Positions 14,778 through 36,973 of a DNA stretch of 64,000 nt are shown one piece after another. Origin of the DNA: Anoplopoma fimbria (Eukaryota > Chordata > Actinopteri > Perciformes > Anoplopomatidae); assembly GCF_027596085.1 (NCBI RefSeq), contig NC_072458.1:22539562-22603561 (forward strand). Direction: 5' to 3'. The notes beneath the pieces were generated by a model. That model saw only the letters and a list, made by a program, of their open reading frames with translations, had not been told where the DNA came from and did no database searches. Position numbers and translations under genes: made by a program. Within the stretch, counting starts at the first letter, position 1. Every line of letters starts with the position of its first letter.

Positions 14778-14817
14778 TGACGTCAAAGCAGGCAGCTGCT
14801 GCCGTTGCCGCGGCGAC
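14778..14817. promoter_or_regulatory. Candidate CRE plus X-box-like cluster in MTSS1 intron 3
   Basis: TGACGTCA (full CRE palindrome) at 14778-14785 and GTTGCCGCGGCGAC at 14804-14817, which resembles the RFX X-box inverted-repeat layout. The segment is locally GC-rich within an AT-rich intron. Motif-level evidence only. Confidence 0.3.
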
Positions 14818-15030
14818 GCCATACCATAATGAGGCCCTTTAAGACCACACACTGCTGCAGGCAGTCAGTTCAGTTATGCTCTCATGAAGAAAACACCTGA
14901 CTGATCAGGTTTATCTTCTTTTATCTGCAGAAATCTACAATCACGTGATTAATCACTTTGTTATTTCCAATGTATTAATTATGAAGTTTGTCTATATATT
15001 TTTACCACAAGTATTCATATAAATCAATAA

Positions 15031-15110
15031 ATAACACTACCACTTTTGTCCATAGGGGCCGCCAAATCAATACAAAATGAAAGTTCCTCGAAGTAGCTTT
15101 AACTTAAAGA
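15031..15110. repeat. Short dispersed repeat, copy A
   Basis: ACACTACCACTTTTGTCC through GTTCCTCGAAGTAGCTTTAA is shared, with about 10% difference by eye, with 54040-54112 in SCGN intron 5. Confidence 0.75.
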
Positions 15111-15656
15111 AAAATAAAAAAAACATCACTATATCATCAACTTCCATACATCAAAAAGTGACCTGACATTAATCACATTTACATGTACATATAATAAAAT
15201 ATGCCCAATGTGAAAGTTCACTCTAATTTACGCACTCATTTTCAATTTCACAGATATGTCATGATCTGATCCTGAATTATTAATCCTTGTATGATTTATG
15301 TTTCGTTATAAAATATTCAATGTAACACATCAATCCCTTATTTCCATCTTTTAGTCCCTTTCTTTGCCTCTTATACAAACAGACAGAAATAAATCTTTCC
15401 ATCACTGGCTGCTTGTGAAATTCTACAGAGAGCTGAAAAGCTTGATGTGAAGTTCAGAGGAAATGTGAGATGGTTCAAAGTAAAGCAGCGACTGACAGCG
15501 AAGCTCCGGTTTCCTACTGGACCCTGAAGTATGGGAGCACATAGCTACTGTGTGAGTGGTATACAGTAAAATGAGGGTATGAACATTATTAATATGAGCA
15601 TTAAAAGAAGCATCATGACAATTAAAAGAGATAAAAAAAAGAGTATTAAGCTGTAT

Positions 15657-16107
15657 GTCTTAAAGCTGCATTCTCTCTCCTGTCCACCAGGGGGCGACTC
15701 CTCTGGTTGTATAGAAGTCTATGAGAAAATGACTCTACTTCTCTCTTGATTTATTCCCTCAGTAAACATTGTAAACATGAGTTTATGGTCTCAATCTCTA
15801 GTTTCAAGTCTTCTTCAATACAGCATGATGTTCATTTAGTAAATGATGCTCCATTTAGAGTCAAACAGACCATAAAGCAGGGGATGCTTTAGGGCGGGGC
15901 TACACACTGATTGACAGGTCGACACCAGAGACGTATACGGCGTCTCTACGTCACTCCTCCACATTTCAAATATGGTAACTTCTGTTCTTTGGTTGCAAAA
16001 AAATAACAACATGGCGACAGCCGTAATCCAAGATGGCGACGGCCAAAACGATGAACTCGAAGCTTCAAAACATCAGTCCACAAACGTCAACTTCTTATAT
16101 TCTGTCA
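15657..16107 (+). repeat. Dispersed CTCF-motif repeat, copy 2
   Basis: About 450 bp. It includes the CTCF-like motif at 15684-15697, the segment GACCATAAAGCAGGGGATGC, GGGCGGGGCTACACACTGAT, GATGGCGACGGCCAAAACG, and an end near ACTTCTTATA. Confidence 0.92.
15684..15697 (+). promoter_or_regulatory. CTCF-like motif inside dispersed repeat
   Basis: CCACCAGGGGGCGA, identical to the site at 10438. Confidence 0.5.
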
Positions 16108-16342
16108 TCTATGTGTCATCTAAAAAACCACATCACTGTTTCTCTTCACTTTAGGTACCAAAGAAACAGCTGATGGTGTAAATATAAATATATACAAATA
16201 TTTTCTGTGTGAACCTCTGATCTGACCTTGATGAAAACCCTAAAGTATGTTCTGCCATGTGGACACTGCAGATATGACATCACTCACCTGCGACTGAGAT
16301 GATATCATTAAATGACAAGCTGCCAAAGGAGGCCATCTGTGA

Positions 16343-16344
<2 letters not shown>

Positions 16345-16413
<69 letters not shown>

Positions 16414-16422
16414 CACACACAC
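16345..16422. repeat. (CA)n microsatellite
   Basis: 78-bp array interrupted once by TA near its right end. Confidence 0.97.
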
Positions 16423-17839
16423 TGCAGATACTGACTGCAGCAGCATCCACAGGGACCCTGTTCTTTTCTAACTTACATTGCTTTGTCAACAATACTTGGT
16501 ACAAGCTGTGTGTCATGTTTACAACCGTCAAAATGAAATCACTTCCTGTCTCTCAATGTCAGTCATCCTTGAGAAGATTCTTTTTTCTCCCGTAGAGGAC
16601 GTGAAGCTACGAGACGACACAGAAATCTTTACAGGATCATCTGAATAAAACAATGAGCATCTTTTGCATAAATGCTTCTCATTCATTTTAAAAATAAAGA
16701 TAAAAGCTGCAAGATAAGGAAAGGAAAGAACTACAAATCCCAGAAAACACTGCGGTCAGAGACATCCACTCACCGGCTGCTATTTAGTTGCTACTGATGA
16801 ATGAAGTTAGAGGTTGAGCATAACATTTACGTGACCTTTGGGTCAGATTTTGATCAAAACAAGCGTTCTGTAAATGTGGTTTTATTATTTAACATTTTAA
16901 GCTGCAGCTGCCGAGGCTCATGGGTAATGTAGTACCTTTCAACATACCCAAGAGATCAAAACGTGATGTTTTTTAAGGCCAAATGTGGCGGAATGAGAAG
17001 AAATCCCTGCAGCTGAACATCTGGCGGACAGACGGCCGTTATGGCTCCACGTTTACGACCGTGTTTTTAGAGAGATGTTTGAATTCATCACATATGAATA
17101 AATAAAGGTTACGTCACCGTTTAAGAGAAGTTATGGTGGATTCATGTACAAAGTATTCTCAGTTCAGGAGCTGTGATTTGCCTCTGAGGAGGACCAGCGG
17201 GAGTTTTATTCTCCTGCAGCTTCACGTCAGCTCCATATGCCGCTCAAACTGCATGCTGGGAGCGTTTTAACCCCCAACAGCAACATCTGGCCTTTACAGC
17301 CTTCTGTGGCTCGTAAGCTTCTGTAGAGACCTGAGAGAGAACGGGATGAACCCGAGGATGTATCAAGGGTCCACTTCAGTTTACTGCAGTTCAAAGACGG
17401 AGAGCAGATGGATCCAGGTGTAAAAAAACTCTTCAAGGATTCAACACAAGGTTTAGAGATGCGTTCAAGGTGAGGAGCTTCATAGTTCATCGTAGCCTCA
17501 CACGGCGGTTTGTATGATTTCCGATGAAAAGCTACTCCTTGTTTTCAACAGTTGACCATTTCTTCTCGTTACATGCAAAAAGTATTTTCAATATAAACCT
17601 CGGTCTTCACAGAAAACTGGCTGAAAGATCGGCTTTTAGACATTTGTGTGAAATTGTCAATATTCCATTTTTTCTAGCAACACCTGAACGCACCACGAAG
17701 GAATCGTTTTCAAAATGATTATTGCAACTTTATTTCCTTGTGTACTGAAATGTTTCCTCTAACCTGACTCCTTTTCTCCTCCAATCATCTCTTCTTTCTC
17801 CTCTTCCTCTTCTTATTCCCTCTCTCACACAGTCTCACC

Positions 17840-17923
17840 CTTCCTTCCTTCCTTCCTTCCTTCCTTCCTTCCTTCCTTCCTTCCTTCCTTCCTTCCTTCC
17901 TTCCTTCCTTCCTTCCTTCCTTT
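17840..17923. repeat. (CTTC)n tetranucleotide array
   Basis: About 84 bp of TTCC repeats within a 580-bp pyrimidine-rich stretch (17760-18340). Confidence 0.96.
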
Positions 17924-18256
17924 ATCCTCCTCTCCTCTTATCTCCTGCATATTTTCTTCTTTTCTCTCCTCTCTTGTCTGGAACTCCTTCCCTATTTATC
18001 TTCCCTTTTCCTTTTTCCTTCTCCCTCATCCTTGTCATGTCTCTCCCTCCTTTCTTCCTCCTCATCTCACTGAACTTTCCTTTCCCTCTCTTATCTCCTC
18101 ACCCTCACCTCTCTGATCTCGTATACCCTCTCCTGCCTCCTCCTCGTCCTCCTCCTCCTCCTCCGAACGCTCCCTCTCCCTGACCTCATCTCCCTGAGCT
18201 TCCTCTCTTCCCTTCGTTTCACTCCCTTATCTCCTCACCCTCACCTCTCTCCTGCC

Positions 18257-18340
18257 TCCTCCTCCTCCTCCTCCTCCTCCTCCTCCTCCTCCTCCTCCTC
18301 CTCCTCCTCCTCCTCCTCCTCCTCCTCCTCCTCCTCCTCC
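18257..18340. repeat. (CTC)n trinucleotide array
   Basis: About 84 bp of CTC/CCT repeats. Confidence 0.96.
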
Positions 18341-18445
18341 GACCCAGTTACCAGGTGTTGACATATTGACACCCCCCCACCCCCCACCTGTCAAAGCAAC
18401 AGCCGATCACCGGCCCTTTAAGGACGTAATTCTCCTCAGATGCAG

Positions 18446-18459
18446 GTTGCTATGGTAAC
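18446..18459. promoter_or_regulatory. X-box-like (RFX) motif
   Basis: GTTGCTATGGTAAC is close to the RFX consensus GTTRCCATGGYAAC. It lies in MTSS1 intron 3. Function not shown. Confidence 0.35.
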
Positions 18460-18499
18460 TGTGGACAAGTATTTCTAGTATTACTAATCTTTAGATATT

Positions 18500-19110
18500 T
18501 AATGTTTTAATATGCAAACTATGCATTATCTTATTAAATATGTGCAAATGTACATATATTTGAAGACCATAAATCTAAACATTGGCTAAAGCCAAGTTTA
18601 AAATTCTTCTTTCATGTTGTTGACATATTAGAGTCAAAAGTTTCTACAGAGGGAATTCTAAATATCTCTTTGTATCACTTCATAAACCAGAAAATACTGT
18701 CAACAGCCATACAAAAATAAATGTTCTCCATGCTTTTAGTTATTAAATGTTGTATAAATCAGGCTATGAATGATATCTGAACAAACCCCTCTGTGTTAAC
18801 CTTCAGAATATAGAGAGGAATGAAGCTGTAAAGTTTGGTGTATGTAAGAGCTACTGAAGTGGAGATTTATGGATCAGAGTCTGAGAAAAAACTCATTTAG
18901 AGAAAACGTCCTTTAAAGAAATGTTTAGTTAAATTACATACATGTTGAAGACTCTACAGGTAAATAGGGTAAAAAAAATAACTAATATATATCAACATAA
19001 AACTGACATTTTTTTGAAAGTTTTCTGAAATGTTATGTTCAAATATGCAAATGAGGCTTTAACTAATGGTAACTTCTGGTGAATTTAGCAGATATCTACA
19101 CATGCAAATA
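18500..19110 (+). repeat. AT-rich dispersed repeat, copy 1
   Basis: Contains GTTTGGTGTATGTAAGAGCT, AACTCATTTAGAGAAAACGT and ACATGTTGAAGACTCTACAG, all present as reverse complement at 52580-53170. Several hundred bp are alignable by eye. Family not recognised. Confidence 0.85.
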
Positions 19111-19422
19111 GACACCTAAATGTGTATTTTGGATGTTTTCTTTCCACTAGTTTGAAAGAAGACATGTTAAGTAAGAAAAACAGACCAAGATCTTTTCCCT
19201 GTAGAGTCTCTCTTTAATCTGCAGAATGATAAACGACCATCATCCGTTACGAGGTGCCACTATTTGAGGATTTAGATGAGATGAGATGAGATATCGGATC
19301 TTTTGCTCACTGAATCCTGCAGTGATTTCCATCTTGTTGCCATGAGCACCAGCAGCAGCCGGCTGGACATGACAGCCAACAGCCTCCCTCCCCCTCCTCC
19401 ATCCCTCCATCCATCTTTTTCC

Positions 19423-19454
<32 letters not shown>

Positions 19455-21034
19455 CCCATCGCCATCTGCCCTCCATCTTTCTCCTCTACCTGCTCTCCCT
19501 CCTCTCACATTAACCATCTTTCCCTCTCACATCCTCATCAATTCTAATCTGCCATTTCATCTGTTTTGGTCTAAATTCTGACACCCTTTTTATCAGCTCT
19601 ATCATCTATGTCTCACCCTTAATCCCTCCTCCTCCTCTCTGATCATACTGTGTATACTGGTAGGAATGACTACTTCATTCAATAATTCAACACATCTGTC
19701 AGAGTTGACTCTCTGTCCGCAGGCCGAGGATTAGAACTCAAGATACAAAGTTCACAAATATTGCTTTAAGCCAGAAAGAAATATTTATCTGTGATGTTCA
19801 CAAAGGTGTCATTTTTTAACTCTTAAAGGAACAATATTGATATTTGCCTCAAAAATCCATGAAATCAATTCTAACCTTTTAGGCCTGTGAACGTTTGTGA
19901 AGCAGTTTCTTCTGCGGCTGCACAAAAAATACAAAAAATCTATTGAAATTTTTAAACTGTTGATGTCCAATATTTATTTCCAAATATTGTTCTAAATTAA
20001 TAATTGTGGTGCTGCAGAGATGTCCCGGCCTACACATCCTATTGTACAGACTTTGTTTGGTGCAGAAACCAACATAGTTTTAATGTTTTTCAATGAAAAA
20101 GAAAATAATGATAATATCATTAATCATATCGCAATTGCAATCCCAGACAAAATAATCACAATAAGACATTTTAAAAACATCCTTCAGCTCTAATTTCTAC
20201 TCAAAAACGTCCCAGTGTTTCAGAATTATAAAGCCAAGATTGGAGGAAACTCTCAGATGTTTTCATTGGACCATTTTGAGGGTCTTGGTCCTCAGGTTGG
20301 AAGAACCAAGTCAAACATCACGCGTCAATTTACGCTTGTTTCATACATACATTTTAAAATAAACTTCCGTCTTCACAAGAAACTACCCAGTTGGGTTTAG
20401 GACACAAAACTATTTGGGATTCAGGAAAAGATGGTGAAATACTTAGTTAGCTTAAGAAAAAGATTGTGATATAAAAGAGTGTGGTTTGGGTTAAATAGCT
20501 TCGGAAGTGCCGTTCATTAAGTATATGACAAACTTATATAATTAAAGTTATTGAACATATAAACCCATCCACCACCCTGTGGGGGGTTTTCCGGTCTTTG
20601 CAATTCCACTTACATACAAATAGATTTTGTGGCATATCTACAAATTACACCTCTTTGTAGGTGTAGCTACGAACGTTGTACTACAACAGCCTGAGAAAAA
20701 CTACCATCCTGGTTTCTGTCATTCTGTATCATAATATGTATTGTTATGTTGTCAATTTTTTTGAAATTCAAATTGAGAAATTAGTAATTAATAGCTCAAA
20801 TCAAACACCTTAAACAAACAAAAAAAACCAGACCCGACGCCCTGACGTAGATAAATGTAGGGATTAATTCACTCTAAGAAACGCTGCTTGTGAAAAAAAC
20901 CCAACCAACTAATTGTCAGCAAAACATTCTGTGTTGTCGGGGATCAGGTGTGGCTCCGCGAACCTCTAATTGTCCCAACAGTTGGTGAAGGAAACCAATA
21001 ATTCTACACAAAGCTCTGCTCCAGGTGTAACAGC

Positions 21035-21160
<126 letters not shown>

Positions 21161-21898
21161 CACACACAGAGTCAATTACAGAGCGAATGTGACCCAGAGC
21201 TCTCGAATCATCGTGGCGTTGACTGATTGTTTCCTCGGCTACTGTTGTCGTTGTGACAGCGAGTCAACTCGACAGGAAGCTAGCCTACATCCCACTGTGG
21301 ACGGACACACACACACACAAATACACACACACAGTCATCCTTAAAGGTAAAGTTTCCCAAAACAAAACAGACAGAATCCATGAATGACTGGAGTAACTTA
21401 GAACGGTTACCATGGAGATCAAACACTGAGCTGCCCGTCAAAGCTTCCTGCTTCATCTAATCAATCCAGGAAGTGGCCTCTATTGATGTTTTACAGTCTG
21501 GAGATCAGGAAAGACAGCCACCTCTGATCGTTTGTCAATAATGGAGAACGTACAAATCAATAGAAAAACGTGCAAACTGCTTCACCGCAATAACAACAAC
21601 ACGGATCACCGAGACCTGCGGCTGTTTTCTGTGATTGACGATCACAAATCACAGAGAAAGAGTCCACCATCATCGGCGTATTGGTTTGTAATCCAGGTCG
21701 TCTATCAGCATAAAGTCTGGATGACATTGTTACTAAGTAAAATGAAATGACACAAACTTTAACCAAAGTACCTGAAACAACCTTCACTTATAACAATATC
21801 CAAACTGTCCCTTTAAGCTTCGTCCACAACAGTTTAAATTTATGATCAGAAAACAGCTTTGAGAGAAACCAAAACAAAACTTGTTTTCACAAAATTTG

Positions 21899-22036
<138 letters not shown>

Positions 22037-22046
22037 GCCACTGTAC

Positions 22047-32244
<10,198 letters not shown>

Positions 32245-32686
32245 CTTCAGCTGGACCAACAGGAATACAGAACCAAACTCTCTCAGTCCATCAATGAAGA
32301 GGCAGGAAACAAATGAATCAAGAGAGAGTAAAAAAAAAAGGTGAGGCTGGGTGTGGGTGGGGGTGAGAAGGCTCAGCTGGAGGAGACCAGGATGGAGGTT
32401 AGTTCCCAGCAGAGTGGTCCCATGTCTGCGGGAGAAGAGCGCACACAGCCGGACACAGAGACGCAGAGGACCGACTCTACACGGAGCTGCTCCACTGGCT
32501 CTGGCTCTCGGGGACGCGCAGGGAGAGACGTGAACGCGCGTCCACTTGGCCCCGCCTTCAGCTGAAGAAGCTTTTTTTTTTGTTAATGGAAAAAGAGAGG
32601 ATGATATAAAATACAATTAAGGTATTGGACAGTGGAAGGATTATACAGGGATAAAAATAAATAATCCATAATAATCAAAAGGCTTG

Positions 32687-33375
32687 AAATATAAAAATGT
32701 GTAAGATAGAGAAATACAATAATAAGAAATGTCAATTATATTAGGAAGGAAAAGATCAATTAAATAATGAAAAAATGTCATGATGAATATATAGGAAAAA
32801 TGAATTAAAACATAAGTGTTGTGTGTCATAGAAAGGACCAACATTATAATGTTAGATACGTTAATGGTTCAGTGATATATCGTTCTTGTCTTCTTTTCTG
32901 CATATTCTGTCACAATATACTTTCTTTAAGTTTTTTTTAATATATTTAAAAGATAAATATAATAGAAAACATTATAAAATAAGTATATAATTGGAAAGAA
33001 AAATTATAAAATACACATGAAATAAAAAAATATGTAAGAGAGAGAAATACAATAATAAGAAATATTAATTATATTAGGAAGGAAAAGATCATACATGTTT
33101 TAGAAATTGAATAATGAAAAATGTCATGATGAATATATAGGAAAAATGAATTAAAACATAAGTGTTGTGTATCATAGAAAGGACCAAAATTATAATGTTA
33201 GATAAGTTAATGGTTCAGTGATATATCTTTCTTGTCTTCTTTTCTGCATATTCTGTAACAATGTACTTTCTTTACGTTTTTTTTTTATATATTTAAAAGA
33301 TAAATATAATGGAAAACATTATAAAATAAGTATATAATTGGAAAGAAAAATTATAAAATACACATGAAATAAAAT
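32687..33375 (+). repeat. 347-bp AT-rich tandem duplication
   Basis: Two direct copies, about 32687-33028 and 33018-33375, share GAGAAATACAATAATAAGAA, ATGTCATGATGAATATATAG and ATTATAAAATACACATGAAA with few differences. The last word starts at 33003 and 33350, giving the period. Confidence 0.9.
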
Positions 33376-33947
33376 AAAATTCATTGATCTGTAAAACGGT
33401 ATTTTTTAGGAATTAAAGGGGAAATAAATGCTTCACTGCCTTGTTGACATTCAACTTTACCCTTTAAAAGTACATTATTACAAACTGAGTGAAACTGTGA
33501 GATGTATAATTTGTTTTTAATTAGTTTTTTAATTTGGAAAAGATAAAGTTTGGATGTTTTTCTGGATATTTTAGATTTGTATACTTTCACAGGATTGGAG
33601 AAGCAGGATTTCCGGCACATGCATGTAGAAGGAAAAGTCCCATATTTTCCCATGTTGGGATGAAGATGATTCATTATTGAAAGTCCTTGTTTCCCAGTTT
33701 AAATAAAAGGCCTTTACTGTGTGATTTCCCAGCATCCCCTTACTGTGTGATAGATATTTAAAACTACATCGCCACCTAGTGAGTATTTCTCTGAACTGTT
33801 TGGGAAAAGATCAAGATCAAGTTGAAGACGAGAAGAGGATAAAACAGAAGAAAACTACCAACTCCTAAAGGTAAATAACAAATGTTAAAGGTCAAAACTG
33901 TGAACTGAGGACATTTAATCACCCCTCCATTATGTGGTTTTTTTTCG

Positions 33948-33948
<1 letters not shown>

Positions 33949-34017
<69 letters not shown>
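33949..34017. repeat. Compound (CA)n(TA)n microsatellite
   Basis: CA repeats run directly into TA repeats. Confidence 0.95.
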
Positions 34018-34022
<5 letters not shown>

Positions 34023-35314
34023 TCTCCACATTCATGAGCCTAAAAACCAATGAAAGAAGACAGTAGAAGTACATATTTAGTTGTTTTCTAGTATGTTAAA
34101 TTAGATTATTAGCTGATGAAAGTTTCAGTCTGAAGTTCAGTCTTCTTCATAAGAACAAGAGCCACAGATTCAAAGAGACACATGTCTGGTCATTTTGTGT
34201 CTCTTTTTATTTGTTTTTTGTTGTCTTTGTTGTCGTTATTCGTTGCTTTAGCCTGTTTTGTGTCTCTTTCTTTACTTTTAATCTATTTGTAGCTGTTTTG
34301 TGTTTTATTTTGGTTGTTCTGCATCTTTTTGTAGTCGTTTTGTGTCTCTTTTTGCTGTTTTGCATGTTTTTTTGTTTGTTTTATATATCTTTGTAGTTGT
34401 TTTGTGTCTCTTTTTGGTTATTTTTTGTTTCTTTTCCATTGTTCTACATCTCTTTGTAGAAGTTTTGTGTCTCTTTTAGCTGTTTGCATCTTTTTTTGTA
34501 TCTCTCACCCAGTAGACCCTTTCGATAATCCCTTTCATGATGATTTTCATGTTAGTGGGAGGACACCTAGTGGTAAAACGTAGTCAGTGAATCTTTCTCT
34601 GAACTAAATTAACTGAATTTATAAAGCTTGATTCCAAAGACCTTCATGGTTGGTCTCTTATTCCCCAGGGTGTACAACTTATTTCACTCTTTGGGTTAAA
34701 CTTCTAATCTAACCTTTACCCTAACTAGCAGAAACAATGGTCACACATTCCTTCTGTGATGTTTATTGTACGTAGTCTTTTTGTGTAAATCAGTGAGCAA
34801 ATCAAAAGGAAGCAAAAAACTGAGGACTGAGTTATACTAGTTTCCACAAACGGAGATAATTAATAATATTTGATATACTCATTAGTGTCATAAAACCCAA
34901 ACGGTCCTCTCTTCTTCTTCTGTCATCCATCAAACTAAAGGAAACAAAATGCTCTCGAAATGTTGGACGTTGTGTTTGGTTCAGTTCTTTGTAAGCTCAT
35001 ACACTAAATCAAGAATTTGTTAAGCTCTTTGATGATTTCAAACATCAAATCAAAGAAAGAAGATTCTGTTAGAATGCAGAATCACTCAGACTCTGGTGTC
35101 CCTCTGCAGCAGTAGCAGAACGACCATGTGCCAAAGAGTTTCCACTGCTGCTGAGAGGGGAAACCTGCAGACGTTTGGCCCTAAACCGGAGTTCCGGTGG
35201 CTGGTCCGAGGCCAGCGGAGGAAGATCTGGGATCAGATGGTGAAGCTGGCTGAGTTTCAAACAGTCGAAGCTGTGTCATTTTAACCACACAGAGTCTCTG
35301 CATAATGACAGGGG

Positions 35315-35574
<260 letters not shown>

Positions 35575-36669
35575 CACTCCGTGTCATTATCTCCCCCAAA
35601 ACAGGAGAGGACTCAACTAATAACAGCTATCAGAGAGAGAGGGGGAGAAGGGGGAGAAAGACGTGGGAGGGAAGTGAGAAGAGGAGAAGCTCTGGATTCA
35701 CACCAAATTCACTTCAGAAGGTATTTCATGACCTCTGCATGAACAGAGTCATGCTTTTTTTTTTTTTTTTTTTACATTCACATCTTTCCCCAGACAAAGA
35801 AACAAAAGTTCACATTTCAAACAGCATGAAGAAAAATAAGGTAGAAGTCGTAGCGAGACGGTTCTCTATCATTTACTCACCCGCCTGCTGGTGTAGTTTG
35901 AAAGGAGCTTCTGATCAGAGATAAAAGCATTCAAATGTAAGAACATTGCAGACAGGAAGAAAAAATATAAAAACATATACAATATTATAAAATTGTAAGA
36001 AAAAAAGAATACATTATCTTTCTTTAAAACTGTTTTTTTTGCTGTGTTCTTTAAACTCACTTAAAAATATCTTATTTTCCATATATAAACAATACATTTA
36101 CCATGCATTCAATGACACTTAACCAGTTTTTGATATTAGGATCTGAAGTCCTGGCGCCTAAAGTTTGAATCTAAAAGAGTCAGAAAAAGAAAAGGAGGGA
36201 AAACAAAACAGAAAGAAGTGTGAATTTTGCAGTCATTTCTGTGCCCTTGTGTACTTTCATGCATCAAGCATTCAAACAAACAATCTCACAAACCTCCAAA
36301 AGCTCACACTTTAGACCTTAAAACGTGGTCACTGGCCGTTATAACAGCTGTTTGCAGGACTGCAAAGCAGCTCGTGGCAGATTCAGCAGACTGGTTTCAC
36401 TCTTGATGCACGTCCTCTGTAATTTTCCTGAGATCGACCACCTGCTTGGCAAACTGCCTCCATCTCCAGTTGATTTAGTTCCGAATACGGCACTTTATTT
36501 CTGCAGCTGGGTAAAAGCATGAATTTCGATACTTCAGTTTAAAGTTTAAGTGATTTTTAAACACATTAGAAAGCTCTGTTTTTGTCTCACAGGCAATGAG
36601 AACTTAGCATTAGTAACCCATAAATAGCATGAATCTGACAACTACATTTTTAAACTCTCATTCAATGAC

Positions 36670-36800
36670 TTAAGGCTACATCCGCACTTATTGGCTTCCT
36701 TTTTGAAACAGGGTTTTAAGAGGAAAACGATCTACGGCCACACGGGCGTTTCAGCCTTGTTTTAGATACGATTTCCTTCCAAACAAGCAGGCCAGAAAAT
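36670..36800. repeat. Possible hAT-type non-autonomous element remnant
   Basis: Contains CTACATCCGCACTTA, GAAAACGATCTACGGCCACA and CGGGCGTTT, wording that resembles short hAT-like elements in fish genomes. Ends not defined. It lies next to the left edge of the tandem cluster. Confidence 0.3.
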
Positions 36801-36973
36801 GAATTTAATCACATGACAGTTCACGTACACTGGGCATGCAGGTTCCGGTGTAAAAAGGAAGTAGATTGGTTGCTTAGTTAAAGAAAATACCAGTGTAGTA
36901 TATTACTCTTTATTAATAAAAAGGTCAGGATTCATACTAAAGATCTACCTCTACATACTAGCAAAAATGTATA

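Noticed and set aside
32245..32616. N-terminal extension of MTSS1 through the open frame above the chosen ATG
   Set aside because: The family starts at METV/MEAV-type residues, the ATG context is good, and the upstream translation is Arg/Ser/Leu-rich CpG-leader sequence without similarity.
36325..36522. 65-codon plus-strand ORF left of the cluster
   Set aside because: No recognisable family, no splice context; may be transposon debris, not supportable as a gene.
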